From: Ecytonucleospora hepatopenaei
Taxonomy: Eukaryota > Microsporidia > Enterocytozoonidae
Assembly (NCBI GenBank): GCA_026692725.1
Contig: JAPMUG010000008.1
Coordinates: 62,001-126,000, forward strand
Length of the DNA: 64,000 bases
Direction: 5' to 3'
Shown here: positions 1-9,229 of the stretch, in pieces
Layout: the number at the start of each line of letters is the position of its first letter
Numbering within the stretch: position 1 is the first letter of the stretch
Translations under genes and position numbers: made by a program
The notes under the pieces: generated by a model
The model's input: only the letters and a program-made list of their open reading frames with translations
Told to the model about the DNA's origin: nothing
The model's database searches: none

Positions 1-525
1 AGTTTAAATCCATCTATTTCTAAAACAAAAGAAACTGATTTAGGTAACATTACATATAATGAGATAGACAATACTTTAAGCAACCCACCTCAAAATACAC
101 ATTTTAATATAAATGATCTTGTTGAAGAAGAAAATATAAAAAGCAATGCAATGAAATACATTGAAAAAGCATTTGATGAAAAAGCATTTGATGAAAAAGT
201 AATTGATGAAAAAGTAATTGATGAAAAAGTAATTGATGAGGATGATAAATCGTTTATATTTAATTATTCAAATACATTAGAAGAATCAGATGATTCTAAT
301 ATTTTATTTAATTCACAAAAAACTTTAAATAAAATGAAAAAAGAATTACAAAAAAATAAAGATTTAGAAAATGAATTTGATAATTTAGTGATAGGGTCTA
401 ATAGTAAAAAAATAGTTGATAATTTTACTAAAAAATTAGAGAGGATGAAAAATATAGTAAAAAGGGATATACATAAAAATAAAAAAAGAGAAGAAGAAGA
501 AAAACAAAATTTATTTAATCACTAA
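1..525 (+). CDS. Partial charged, repeat-containing protein (3' part)
   Basis: The reading frame is open from base 1, so the gene begins outside the window and the first ATG at 151 is internal. The visible 174 residues are hydrophilic and rich in Asn, Lys, Glu and Ser. Five near-identical 15-bp units at about 163-240 encode short repeats of the type FDEKA and IDEKV. After them comes a Lys/Glu-rich tail ending in a run of Lys-Lys-Arg-Glu-Glu that probably forms helix or coiled coil. No membrane segment or known domain is visible. I do not recognise it. The repeat suggests slippage-driven length variation. Confidence 0.7.
   Translation, partial: SLNPSISKTKETDLGNITYNEIDNTLSNPPQNTHFNINDLVEEENIKSNAMKYIEKAFDEKAFDEKVIDEKVIDEKVIDEDDKSFIFNYSNTLEESDDSNILFNSQKTLNKMKKELQKNKDLENEFDNLVIGSNSKKIVDNFTKKLERMKNIVKRDIHKNKKREEEEKQNLFNH
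163..240 (+). repeat. 15-bp in-frame tandem repeat
   Basis: Five tandem 15-base units (type GAAAAAGTAATTGAT) lie in frame within the partial gene at the left edge. The first two encode AFDEK-type units and the next three VIDEK-type units. The last three are almost identical at DNA level, which points to recent duplication. Confidence 0.85.
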
Positions 526-596
526 TAGTTGTAATAAATTAAAACTGATATTTTATAAATTAAATTTGTAAATATTTATACATTAATTTAAAATCA

Positions 597-1334
597 ATGT
601 TTATTTTTATTACCCTTTTGTATAAAATGATTTTTTCATTATTTTCCAATAGTTGTATATTTTATATAATTTACATAATTAATATATTATGCACCAACAG
701 TAACAATAACAATAACAATAACAATAATAATAATGATAATAATATTTATTATACAAGTACTACTACTACTAATATTAATTCATTTAGTTTATTTTGTAAA
801 GTACCTAATGAAATAATAGCCATTCCTAAATGTTATAAAACTATAAAAAATATTTTAGATAAACCATATGATCATTTAAATTGTAAAGACAAAAAAGATA
901 AAAATGTTAAAGAAAAGTTAAATAGTTTAAATAACGATTTTAATTTATTACATGAATGTTTACTAAAAGTAGTAAATTTTATTAGTAAAACACCATATGA
1001 AAGAATAAGACAATCAGACATAAAAATCATAGAAGAATATTTTAATATTTATATAGACATAATACACAAAATAATTATAATGGTTAGAAATAATTATGTA
1101 GATCATTATACATCTTTACCAAGTAATAAACCTGATGATGATATTATATTAGAAGCTGATTTTACTTATACTCAATTTAAAGTGTTACATGATATATTTG
1201 TATTTTTAAATTCATTATTAAAAATCAATATCAGGGGTAAATTTAAATATTTATCAAGTAGTTTTTTTATAAGGTATCACATGAGGTATTATAAGGTTTT
1301 AAAATATTTATATGATAGGAAAAATATTGTTTAA
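597..1334 (+). CDS. Putative secreted protein with Asn tract
   Basis: This 245-residue product was not recognised. It starts with a strongly hydrophobic stretch (about residues 1-32) that looks like a signal peptide or signal anchor. An Asn tract encoded by AAC/AAT triplets follows (about residues 35-50), then a Thr run, and then a mostly helical hydrophilic region. The Asn tract is a slippage-prone microsatellite. No C-terminal membrane segment is obvious. It lies just upstream of a tandem array of secreted genes, so it may be another exported protein. The function is unknown. Confidence 0.6.
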   Translation: MFIFITLLYKMIFSLFSNSCIFYIIYIINILCTNSNNNNNNNNNNNDNNIYYTSTTTTNINSFSLFCKVPNEIIAIPKCYKTIKNILDKPYDHLNCKDKKDKNVKEKLNSLNNDFNLLHECLLKVVNFISKTPYERIRQSDIKIIEEYFNIYIDIIHKIIIMVRNNYVDHYTSLPSNKPDDDIILEADFTYTQFKVLHDIFVFLNSLLKINIRGKFKYLSSSFFIRYHMRYYKVLKYLYDRKNIV

Positions 1335-1565
1335 AAAATAATTCAATAATTGATATTACATTTTAAGTTTTAAAATAGTTATATCATTAACTTAATATTT
1401 TAATAATTAACATATTATTAATAATAATTTAAAAAATTTAAATTAATAATAAAAAACTATTAAGATATAAAAAAAATTATAATTTAATAATATAAATTGT
1501 AATTTATAATTAATTAATTAATTTTTTAATAAAAAATTTTTAACCTTATATTAAAATATACCCTT

Positions 1566-2045
1566 ATGTATTTTCATTTAACAAATTTATTTATGTTTGT
1601 GTTTTTATTCAAATATATAATAGGTGCAAATAGTTTATATGAAATTAATTATCCAAACATTATTGATAACAAAAGTGCAAGAGAATTTATTATTTTAGCC
1701 AGAAATCAAATGAAAAAATATGAAAAACACCAAAGATTTTTGAATGATTCAATATCTAAAAGTTTGAAAAAGGATAAACATGGAAAGGTCTTTATACAAA
1801 CAGATTTTTTGAATCAATTGCAAGACCTTATTAAAATAAAAAACGAAGCTATAAAATACAAATGCAATACATTAAATTTATCAAAAAACAACGAAAAAGC
1901 ATTAAAAAGCATCTATGTGGCATCATCAAAGCTTATTATTTCAATGAACAAAATAATTGTTGATATTACAACAAATACAAAGATGATTATAAATAAAGAT
2001 ATATTGAAAGAAATTCAAGCAAATTTATCACTTTTAGAAATTTAA
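1566..2045 (+). CDS. Small secreted protein, plus-strand tandem family, member 1
   Basis: This 159-residue protein has a clear N-terminal signal peptide (hydrophobic residues 5-20, likely cleaved near GANS). The mature region is Lys-rich and helical. The start is preceded by TTAACCTTA and then ACCCTTATG, the two upstream elements seen across the window. It is the best preserved of a run of related genes at 1566, 2412 (broken), 3066 (broken), 3592 and perhaps 4197. They share a short signal peptide, then an acidic/aromatic segment and an F-I-x-x-A-[KRN]-type helix start. The biochemical role is unknown. A secreted product facing the host cell is an inference. Confidence 0.7.
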   Translation: MYFHLTNLFMFVFLFKYIIGANSLYEINYPNIIDNKSAREFIILARNQMKKYEKHQRFLNDSISKSLKKDKHGKVFIQTDFLNQLQDLIKIKNEAIKYKCNTLNLSKNNEKALKSIYVASSKLIISMNKIIVDITTNTKMIINKDILKEIQANLSLLEI

Positions 2046-2411
2046 TTGTATTCAAAAGTATTGTGTAATTATGTTAAATGATTTTTTATTAATTTATTAG
2101 TAAAATTATTTATAAATTTTCTAATATTATTATTTATCAATTTATTTAAAAAGTTTTATTTATTTTTTTAAAATTCTAATAAGGATTTTTATATAATGAG
2201 TTTAAACTTATATGATTTTTTTATAATGTAAAAAATAAATATATAAATAAATAATAAATTAATTTACAACACTTTCGGTTATTTTCATTGATAATACTTT
2301 CAAAATATTATATATAAAATATAATCAATACGGATGACTAATTAAAAATTTAATTTAATAAATGAATTTTTAAATAAAAAACCTATTTAACCTTAAATTT
2401 AATTATACCTC
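2046..2411. other. Intergenic region, no gene seen
   Basis: This 366-base A+T-rich spacer shows no open frame or RNA fold that I can support. Near its right end (about 2389-2411) it carries TTTAACCTTAAATTTAATTATACCTC directly before the ATG of the broken gene, in three pieces: TAACCTTAAA, an AT spacer and ACCTC. This matches the upstream elements of the neighbouring family members. Confidence 0.6.
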
Positions 2412-2873
2412 ATGTATTTTAAAATAACAGGTTTATTTATTGTTGTGTTTTTAATTAATAGAGTAAGCTGTGCTATTGGTAGTTATTGAGAAGAAATCCA
2501 AATTTTTAAAAATGATGAAGAAGCAAAGCAATTTATTACATATGCAAATGAATCAATAAATAAAATTAAAGACAGTCAAAATAATCTTAACAATGCAGTA
2601 TCTTCAGAATACTCTAAAAGACTTGATGGTAATTTTATTGAAGATGCAAATTTTTATGAACAAAAACAAGCCATTGAAAATATCAAAAGCATAGCATTCA
2701 AAAACAAAAATAATAATAATTTATCACAAAATATTAGAAAAAAAATAAGAGGAATAGCCGTGGCAGCAGGAAAGTCAGGTATTGATGGTGATAAACTTAA
2801 TAATGACATTTCATCGGGTAAAAAAGTAATTTTAAACAATGGATTTAATAATGCATTTCAACCACATGAATAA
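2412..2873 (+). pseudogene. Secreted family member with one in-frame TGA
   Basis: Reading from the ATG at 2412 gives a signal peptide closely matching the gene at 1566 (M-Y-F, then hydrophobic residues ending C-A). At 2487-2489 an in-frame TGA interrupts the frame after about 25 codons. Beyond it the same frame stays open for 127 codons to the TAA at 2871-2873, encoding a helical Lys/Asn-rich mature region. The promoter-like TAACCTTAAA element is intact. TGA is an ordinary stop in this window (for example in the genes ending at 15192 and 16874), so this is a recently inactivated copy, a polymorphic stop or a sequencing error. Confidence 0.75.
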
Positions 2874-3065
2874 TTTAATAAATTAACACTTTAATTTAAT
2901 TATATTTTGTTATATATTAAGTTGCTTTTAAGTATAAAATAAATGTATAGCTAAAATTTTATTAATAAAAGTATAACAGTATAATTTTTTTAAATAAAAA
3001 AATAAATTTCAAAAAATATTATGTATCATAAAAAACCTATTTAACCTTAAATTTAATTATACTTC

Positions 3066-3424
3066 ATGTTTTTTATCAACAAATTTATTTATGGTTATGT
3101 TTTTATTTAAAATGATAAGTTGTGCTTTTAATGGTTTTTAGACGAATATCTAATAATAAACAATAATTATGAAACTAGGAAATTTATTCGTTTAGCTAAA
3201 AAAAAATCAATGAAATTGATGGATAATGAAAGATATTAGGAAATGCAAATTGTTCCGATCAAATTGATATTTTGAATAAAATACATGATATTGTTTATAA
3301 TATTAATAAAAACCTTATTTTAACAATAAGAAACAGAAAAATGCTAAGACACGCAAAAATAAAAGCTATTTTAGATATTTTAAAGCTAGAAACTGCAAAA
3401 AATGAAACAAAAGAAGGTGGTTAG
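3066..3424 (+). pseudogene. Decayed secreted family member
   Basis: The 5' end repeats the pattern of the copy at 2412: TTTAACCTTAAATTTAATTATACTTC and then ATG. The frame from the ATG stops at 3108. A one-base shift within the first five codons restores a signal peptide ending in Ser-Cys-Ala. Further stops follow near 3140 (TAG) and 3237 (TAG) before a helical Lys-rich stretch that ends at 3422-3424. Several independent lesions mean this copy is older and certainly non-functional. Confidence 0.7.
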
Positions 3425-3591
3425 ATTATTTATAAATTATTTTTACAATATTATAAATAAGACTGTAAGATATAATTTTTATTTATTTAGAATTATTACA
3501 AGTAAAATTGTTTATTCATTTTATTTAAAATATATAAAGTTAAAATTTATAAAAATAAAATTATAAATTATTTAACCTTAAAATAATAAAT

Positions 3592-4035
3592 ATGATTTAT
3601 ATTTTAATGTTTAGTTTTAAACTTTGTTTTGTTTTATCTGCCACTAAGTTTTATGACTTTACTGGATATAACTTACCTGAAATAAAAACAGAAAAAGATT
3701 TTATTGACTTTTTCAAATGTGCAGAAAAAGAAATTCATAAATTAGAAGAAAAAATACAAAAAGTTACAATAATAAATAATGCTATGCTTGAACAAAGACC
3801 AACAAGTTTTCATTACAGAATGTTTGATTTTGCTGCAGATCTTACACTTATGGAAGAATACAAAAAAGTACTTTTCGAATTGCGTAAAAATCAGATTTTT
3901 AATGGATTTAAAAAACAAAATAAAAATAAATGTAATCATTTTATAGTCAGAATAAGTAAAGCATATAACAGTGCAAATGTTTTATGGACCAAAATGGGAG
4001 TTAAAAAATGTAGGTGTGACATATGTTGTAAATAA
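3592..4035 (+). CDS. Small secreted protein, plus-strand tandem family
   Basis: This 147-residue protein has an N-terminal signal peptide (about residues 1-17, ending Leu-Ser-Ala). The mature part starts Tyr-Asp-Phe-Thr-Gly-Tyr and continues into a helix with acidic and basic residues, resembling the 1566 product in the segment around residues 25-60. The C-terminus carries a Cys cluster (CRCDICCK) that the 1566 product lacks, so disulfides or metal binding are possible. TAACCTTAAAATAATAAAT immediately precedes the ATG. Its function is unknown. Confidence 0.7.
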   Translation: MIYILMFSFKLCFVLSATKFYDFTGYNLPEIKTEKDFIDFFKCAEKEIHKLEEKIQKVTIINNAMLEQRPTSFHYRMFDFAADLTLMEEYKKVLFELRKNQIFNGFKKQNKNKCNHFIVRISKAYNSANVLWTKMGVKKCRCDICCK

Positions 4036-4196
4036 AAATGATTTTTTAATTAAGTTTTTTAAATAGTTTACTAAGAACATTTTATTTATTTAAGTGTTGA
4101 AAAGAATTAAATAGATCAAACAAAAGTCAAACGATATATAAAAATCAATTTATGGAATTTTTAAAAGTTGAAATTATTTAAGCTTATTTTTATTTT

Positions 4197-4583
4197 ATGC
4201 TATTGTATTTTCTTCAAACAATATTTTTATCAAGTTTTACATATGAAGTACATCCAAGCAATGTTCCATGTACGTTGCAGTTTATAAATTCTTCAGAAAA
4301 AGTTTTTTCAAAATTAAACGAGCGTCTTAAAATACATTCTAAACTTTTAAATGAAGAAATTTTATACAAGACTTTATATAATTTGGATGCAAGTTATGAA
4401 GAAGAAAAACTAACATTAAAATATATAATAAATGAAGTTGATACAAATATTAAAAACAAATTTATTAATTTATTTAAACCTGAAGTTAAAATACATTTGT
4501 TTGAAGTCAGAAATAAAGCAGAAGTATTGCTAAATAGCATTTTTTTACTTGAAAAGAGTAAAATAAATGATATTAATGAATAA
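4197..4583 (+). CDS. Small secreted protein, probable divergent family member
   Basis: This 128-residue product has a signal peptide (hydrophobic residues 1-16). The mature region is charged and helical, with conserved-looking spacing of Phe, Leu and Lys. Gene size, position, strand and signal peptide match the array to its left, although sequence similarity is weak by eye. The upstream region has TTTAAGCTTA in place of TTTAACCTTA. It ends 90 bases from the 3' end of the first gene of the opposing minus-strand array. Its function is unknown. Confidence 0.6.
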   Translation: MLLYFLQTIFLSSFTYEVHPSNVPCTLQFINSSEKVFSKLNERLKIHSKLLNEEILYKTLYNLDASYEEEKLTLKYIINEVDTNIKNKFINLFKPEVKIHLFEVRNKAEVLLNSIFLLEKSKINDINE

Positions 4584-4672
4584 TAAATTTATGTGTATAC
4601 TTTTTTATTTTTTATATAATGATTTTTATTAGAGTTGCAATAAAATATAAAAATCTAAGGTAAAGTTTATTT

Positions 4673-5605
4673 TTACAAATCTAAGCATAATTTTTTAGCT
4701 TTATCAATATAAATCTGTTTAAGAAAAAATGACTTACTTGCTATGTTTAAATAACTATTTAAACAACTCATGGGCAATGATATAGCATATATTTGTAATT
4801 GTAAATATATTATGTATATATCTTTTAATTCTTTAGGTATTTCATTTAAAATTACATTTTCTATATCAAAATCTTCGCCTACCTTTTCTTTTAGTTTTAT
4901 TTCAACTATCTTTTTGAAACATATAAAATAAAGATGATTTACAATAAATTCTTTTACATAAAAATTGTTTTTTATAGTATTTTGTATTTTTTTATTCTCA
5001 TCCTTTGCTAAGTTTAATAAAGTTTCAATTTGTTTATATTTTTGTATTAACTCTAAAAGTAATTCTTGATCTTGTATGGGAAATTGAATAAAATTTGATT
5101 CTATAAGAAATAATACATTACAAAAATCTTTTTTAGTCTTTATTTCCTTATCTGTAAAATTCTTTAAAATATCAGCCACTAGGTCTTTATTTCTTGTAAA
5201 TATTTCTAAATAATCTTTATCAAGTTCTTTATTACTACAATATTTTTCTACAAAACATCCTAAATTTAAATTTTCAAGCACTTTATTAATTTGTTGTAAT
5301 ATTTCTATTTTAAAATGAGTATGTAAAAAATGTCTAACCTTATAAAGTAACAAGTGAATCGGTGTAAATGTTTTTAACTCCAAAATTGCTTCTTTTGTAA
5401 ACGCTATTTTAGTGTCATTAAACACTAATGGTTTTTTTAAAATAATGTCGCTTTTACTGTTTTTTGTTTTTGTAATTTCACTAACATATTCCTGTAAGTT
5501 TTCTTTATCATTAAATTTTGTAAGATTTTTTTCAAGAAATAAGAACCTAATTGGAAAATAATAGTTTCTAAAATCACTACAAAGTATAAATTTATAAAAT
5601 AACAT
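4673..5605 (-). CDS. Secreted protein of minus-strand about 300-residue tandem family, member A
   Basis: I place the start at the ATG at 5605, because the longer frame to 5617 begins with TTG. The 310-residue product has a short hydrophobic leader (MLFYKFILC) and a long helical, Lys/Leu-rich body. Near residue 215 it has F-I-V-N-H-L-Y-F-x-x-F, which recurs in the neighbours as FCVNYIYYxxF, FFVNYVYYxxF and related forms. I use this motif as the family signature. This is one of five consecutive genes of similar length on the same strand. No enzyme motif is visible. Function at the host interface is inferred only. Confidence 0.65.
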   Translation of the reverse strand: MLFYKFILCSDFRNYYFPIRFLFLEKNLTKFNDKENLQEYVSEITKTKNSKSDIILKKPLVFNDTKIAFTKEAILELKTFTPIHLLLYKVRHFLHTHFKIEILQQINKVLENLNLGCFVEKYCSNKELDKDYLEIFTRNKDLVADILKNFTDKEIKTKKDFCNVLFLIESNFIQFPIQDQELLLELIQKYKQIETLLNLAKDENKKIQNTIKNNFYVKEFIVNHLYFICFKKIVEIKLKEKVGEDFDIENVILNEIPKELKDIYIIYLQLQIYAISLPMSCLNSYLNIASKSFFLKQIYIDKAKKLCLDL

Positions 5606-5827
5606 GAAAGTAAACAAACAATTTTGTATAAAGATTTTGATATTGATTTAATTAGTTTTTGATTTTTTTAAAATAATTTTAATTGAATTATTGAAACAAA
5701 TTAAATCCATTATTTAAAAAAATCAATATTTTTAACTCATTTATTTGAAATTTAATAAACAATTAAAAAATCAATAAACATTTCAATTTTATTTACATCA
5801 CTATTTAATTTTTAAAATATTTTTAGC

Positions 5828-6802
5828 CTAATTATATATTTTAAAATCATATGCTTTAAACATTTTGATTTCCTTTTTAATTTCTTCAAGAATTTTAAAA
5901 TGTTTATGTACCATATGAATAATTTCTGAATTTGAATAATAGTCAAATTTATCACTACCAGCATATGCTGCAAAAATGTTGGTAGCTAAAATAAATTCTT
6001 TCCAATCTTTTCCATGTAAATCTGCTTTATCTTCACATATTCGTAAAAATGTTATGAAATACGTATAAAGTATTACATAATCTCTTTCAATTGTGTCATT
6101 TTGGTTTTTAACAATTTTCTTTATTTCATCATTAAATGAATTTAATCTACCTATTTTCAAATGAATAGAACGCAAAATTCCTGCTAGCTCATCTATATTT
6201 TTACTTGAAAATCCTGGAAATTGTATAGAATTTAAAGCATCAAAATAATCCAATTTTTCTTTAGGTAATTTAGTTGAGGAAAAAATTTCTAGAAATTTAT
6301 CTTTTTTAATGTCTTCTTTTGTTTTACACTGTGCAATTCTCTTTTCATATTCATTTAAAAATAAACCTTCTTTTTCTGAAACAAAAATACTGTCTTTTAA
6401 AAAGGTACTTCTATTAAAACATTTTAAAACTTCTGCAATGCATGTTTGTTTACATGTTATATTTAATATATTTTTTAGTTGTTCAATGTGAAAATTATTA
6501 ATATATTCCGTTTCAAAACACATTCTGTCTATTAAATCTGAATATTTATTAAATCTACATTTTATTTTATCAGAGTTTTTCAATTTTTTATAAATTGTTT
6601 CTAGATTTCCTTGATTTTTCATATATACAGGATTATATTGTCCTCTTCTAATGTATTTAATAACTTTTGTGATATTTTCTTTGCTTGTACAATTTAGAAA
6701 AAATGTTTTTGAAATAATTTTTTCATCTAATTCTTTTATCTTATTTGATTTTGTTTCATTATCTTCTAAAAATTGATAAGCTAAAATAAATTGAAAATAC
6801 AT
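5828..6802 (-). CDS. Secreted protein of minus-strand tandem family, member B
   Basis: This 324-residue product has a hydrophobic leader (MYFQFILAYQF). The body is helical with several Cys residues (for example in FLNCTSKEN, DRMCFETEY and ITCKQTCIAEVLKCF), more than its neighbours have. The family signature appears as Y-V-I-L-Y-T-Y-F-x-x-F-L-R-I-C-E near residue 250. This matches FVDICDES in member C better than member A does. Upstream there is no clear CCC element. Its function is unknown. Confidence 0.65.
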   Translation of the reverse strand: MYFQFILAYQFLEDNETKSNKIKELDEKIISKTFFLNCTSKENITKVIKYIRRGQYNPVYMKNQGNLETIYKKLKNSDKIKCRFNKYSDLIDRMCFETEYINNFHIEQLKNILNITCKQTCIAEVLKCFNRSTFLKDSIFVSEKEGLFLNEYEKRIAQCKTKEDIKKDKFLEIFSSTKLPKEKLDYFDALNSIQFPGFSSKNIDELAGILRSIHLKIGRLNSFNDEIKKIVKNQNDTIERDYVILYTYFITFLRICEDKADLHGKDWKEFILATNIFAAYAGSDKFDYYSNSEIIHMVHKHFKILEEIKKEIKMFKAYDFKIYN

Positions 6803-7035
6803 AGGAATATTGTTTTTGATTTTATTTAAAATACAAAAAAAACAATAGAAAAATCATTTTTTATAATTATTTGCTTTTATTATTTAAACTAAATTTACGA
6901 AAACAATATTTTTAAATTGATCAAAAATCAATAGTTTGAAATGTTTGTTTATTTATTCTTTTTATTGATTTTTTGTTAAATTAAAAATTTTTTTTGAATA
7001 TATTTATTTTTATTTATTTTTCAATATGCATTATA

Positions 7036-7917
7036 TTAGTATTTTCTTAATTTTTCTTTTATTAAATAATTAAGTAATATATTTGTAGACAAATTTCCTT
7101 TTAAAAGTATTTCATCGTTTACATAAAGCTGTTTATCACTACTTAAATCATAAATATTAATTTTATAAAGAAAATCTTTTAATTTTTTGCTTGTTTTTAA
7201 ACTTTCATCACAAATATCAACAAATGTTAAATAATAAATGTAGTTTACACAGAATGTTCTTAAATCCTCCTTATGTTTTATTAAATAAACAATTGATTGG
7301 TTAGTTTTGTTCAATTCAACTAAATTTTCATTAACATTTTTTAAATCAGCACAGAATTCTTTAATGTAATTATCATTAACTTTAAAATCTAATATAAATT
7401 TAAAATGTTCACATAAATCTAACTTATTTTGAACACTATCTAGTGCTAAAATAGTGCGTAAAGGCATATGATCGTGATAATAATTTTTTAAAACTTTATT
7501 TTGATTTTCATTAAATTCAATATTTTTTACATAATATTTTACAATTTCTTTCAGTGTCAGTCTTTTTAACACTAAATTTAATCTTTTTTTCAATTCATGT
7601 TTAAAAAACTTATTGATAAAATCTATTGATTTTTTAATACAATCTTGAGTAGAGTCTTTTAGATTATAATTAAACATTTTTGAGTTGATATCAGCACTGT
7701 ATGAATTATGTCTTGAAACCAATATATGTTTAAATTTGTCTTTAAAAGATTCATCTTGTTCATATGCTTTTACTAAAGAATCAATTTTATTTTCATCTGT
7801 ATACTTTGATAAATCACCTAAAAAATTAAGAGAGTCATCCTCATTACTGTTACTAATACTTTTTATATGTCTAACTAATAAACTATAAAAATAAAGTATT
7901 TGCATAAAAATATGCAT
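7036..7917 (-). CDS. Secreted protein of minus-strand tandem family, member C
   Basis: This 293-residue protein has an N-terminal hydrophobic leader (about residues 1-16). Two segments align by eye with member D: F-I-N-K-[FH]-F-x-x-E followed by a Leu-rich helix (about residue 98), and F-C-V-N-Y-I-Y-Y-x-x-F (about residue 222). A third shared block reads M-P-L-R-T-I-L here, A-P-L-K-T-L-S in member D and M-P-L-V-K-T-L in member E. The protein is predicted to be all-helical with no recognisable catalytic motif. Confidence 0.7.
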   Translation of the reverse strand: MHIFMQILYFYSLLVRHIKSISNSNEDDSLNFLGDLSKYTDENKIDSLVKAYEQDESFKDKFKHILVSRHNSYSADINSKMFNYNLKDSTQDCIKKSIDFINKFFKHELKKRLNLVLKRLTLKEIVKYYVKNIEFNENQNKVLKNYYHDHMPLRTILALDSVQNKLDLCEHFKFILDFKVNDNYIKEFCADLKNVNENLVELNKTNQSIVYLIKHKEDLRTFCVNYIYYLTFVDICDESLKTSKKLKDFLYKINIYDLSSDKQLYVNDEILLKGNLSTNILLNYLIKEKLRKY

Positions 7918-8135
7918 AAAATCAGCATAAATTTATAAATAAATAAAAAATGATTTGATATTTGAAAACAAATAATAAATAATACACTTTAACTAGTTCA
8001 TTTTAAATTAAATAAAATATTACTATCTTTTAAATATATTCGGGTTATTTAAATTAAATCAAAAAAATAATTAAATGAATTTAAAAAAAATCAATTTAAA
8101 AATATTACAATAAATGAATACAAATAAGTGTTTAT

Positions 8136-9077
8136 TTAAAGATTTTTGTATTTTCTAATCTCAACATAGATTTTATCAAGTGTTTTAAAATGAATTTCAA
8201 ATAAATTTCTTATTCTTTTAAATTTTAGTGTTTCAATGCTATTTGCTGTTAAATCAAAAAAGTTTAAATTATTTTTAAGATCATATAATTCCTTTGTTTT
8301 TTTACTGTCCGTGTTTTTATTTTCGTTTAAAGTTTTTAATATTAACTCTTTAAATGTACAGTAGTATACATAATTAACAAAAAAATTATAAACAATTTGA
8401 TTATTGTTCATTTCAGTTCTAATTGATTCAATAATATCATTTATATCATTAATATGCACGTCAATGTTTTTAAGCATTTTACAAAATTCAATAATTCTGT
8501 TTTTTCTCTCAAGAACACTCAATGTTTTAAGCGGTGCAATTTTATCATAATGTTTACACAAATGTGATTTGTTATAAATTTCTTTTAAATAATTATAAAC
8601 GTCACTATCACTATATTTATGTTTAAGACTATTTAAATCATATCGTTCTGTTGTACTAAAACTAATAATTCTAAAATTATGCATAAGAATTTCATTCAAA
8701 TCTAAAATGTTGTATAAAAATTTAAACGTAGTTTGAAATTCATCCTGGAAATGTTTATTGATAAAATCAATCATTTCTTTAAATTGATATTCAATAGGTT
8801 TATTTACATCAATTTTAAGCTTTTTATTTGCTATTTTATAAGTTTTATGATTCTTAATATTTTTAACCTTAAAATAATTTTCTTCTTCTGACTTTGTATG
8901 ATTTCCATTGCATGTTTTAACTAAATCTTCAATTATTTCTAATGTTGTAGCATCATATATTTTTGAATAAAAAATATCCATCTTTTTATTTTCAATTTCA
9001 TCATTATCTGCTATACAACAAGCACAACTTATATTTTGGTTAAAATTTATAAACTTAATATACAAATCAAAAAACAT
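8136..9077 (-). CDS. Secreted protein of minus-strand tandem family, member D
   Basis: This 313-residue protein starts at an ATG directly preceded by TTTTAACCTT on its own strand. The leader is hydrophobic and ends in a Cys pair (CACC). Shared family blocks are F-I-N-K-H-F near residue 105, A-P-L-K-T-L near 183 and F-F-V-N-Y-V-Y-Y near 236. It is the closest relative of member C in this array. The product is Lys/Asn-rich and helical. Its function is unknown. Confidence 0.7.
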   Translation of the reverse strand: MFFDLYIKFINFNQNISCACCIADNDEIENKKMDIFYSKIYDATTLEIIEDLVKTCNGNHTKSEEENYFKVKNIKNHKTYKIANKKLKIDVNKPIEYQFKEMIDFINKHFQDEFQTTFKFLYNILDLNEILMHNFRIISFSTTERYDLNSLKHKYSDSDVYNYLKEIYNKSHLCKHYDKIAPLKTLSVLERKNRIIEFCKMLKNIDVHINDINDIIESIRTEMNNNQIVYNFFVNYVYYCTFKELILKTLNENKNTDSKKTKELYDLKNNLNFFDLTANSIETLKFKRIRNLFEIHFKTLDKIYVEIRKYKNL

Positions 9078-9229
9078 AAGGTTAAAAAAAACTATTGTTT
9101 TTTAATCAATTTTTTGACCAAATGTTTATAAACAAATAAATTTTATTAAAAATAGTTAAAACTATTAGTTTAAAATTATAAAAAATAAAAAATTAATTAA
9201 CAAATTTATTTAACCTTAAAATTTATTTA

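Noticed and set aside
2412..2873. TGA as a sense codon in this organism
   Set aside because: Genes such as those ending at 15192 and 16874 end with TGA at the expected family length, so TGA is a normal stop.
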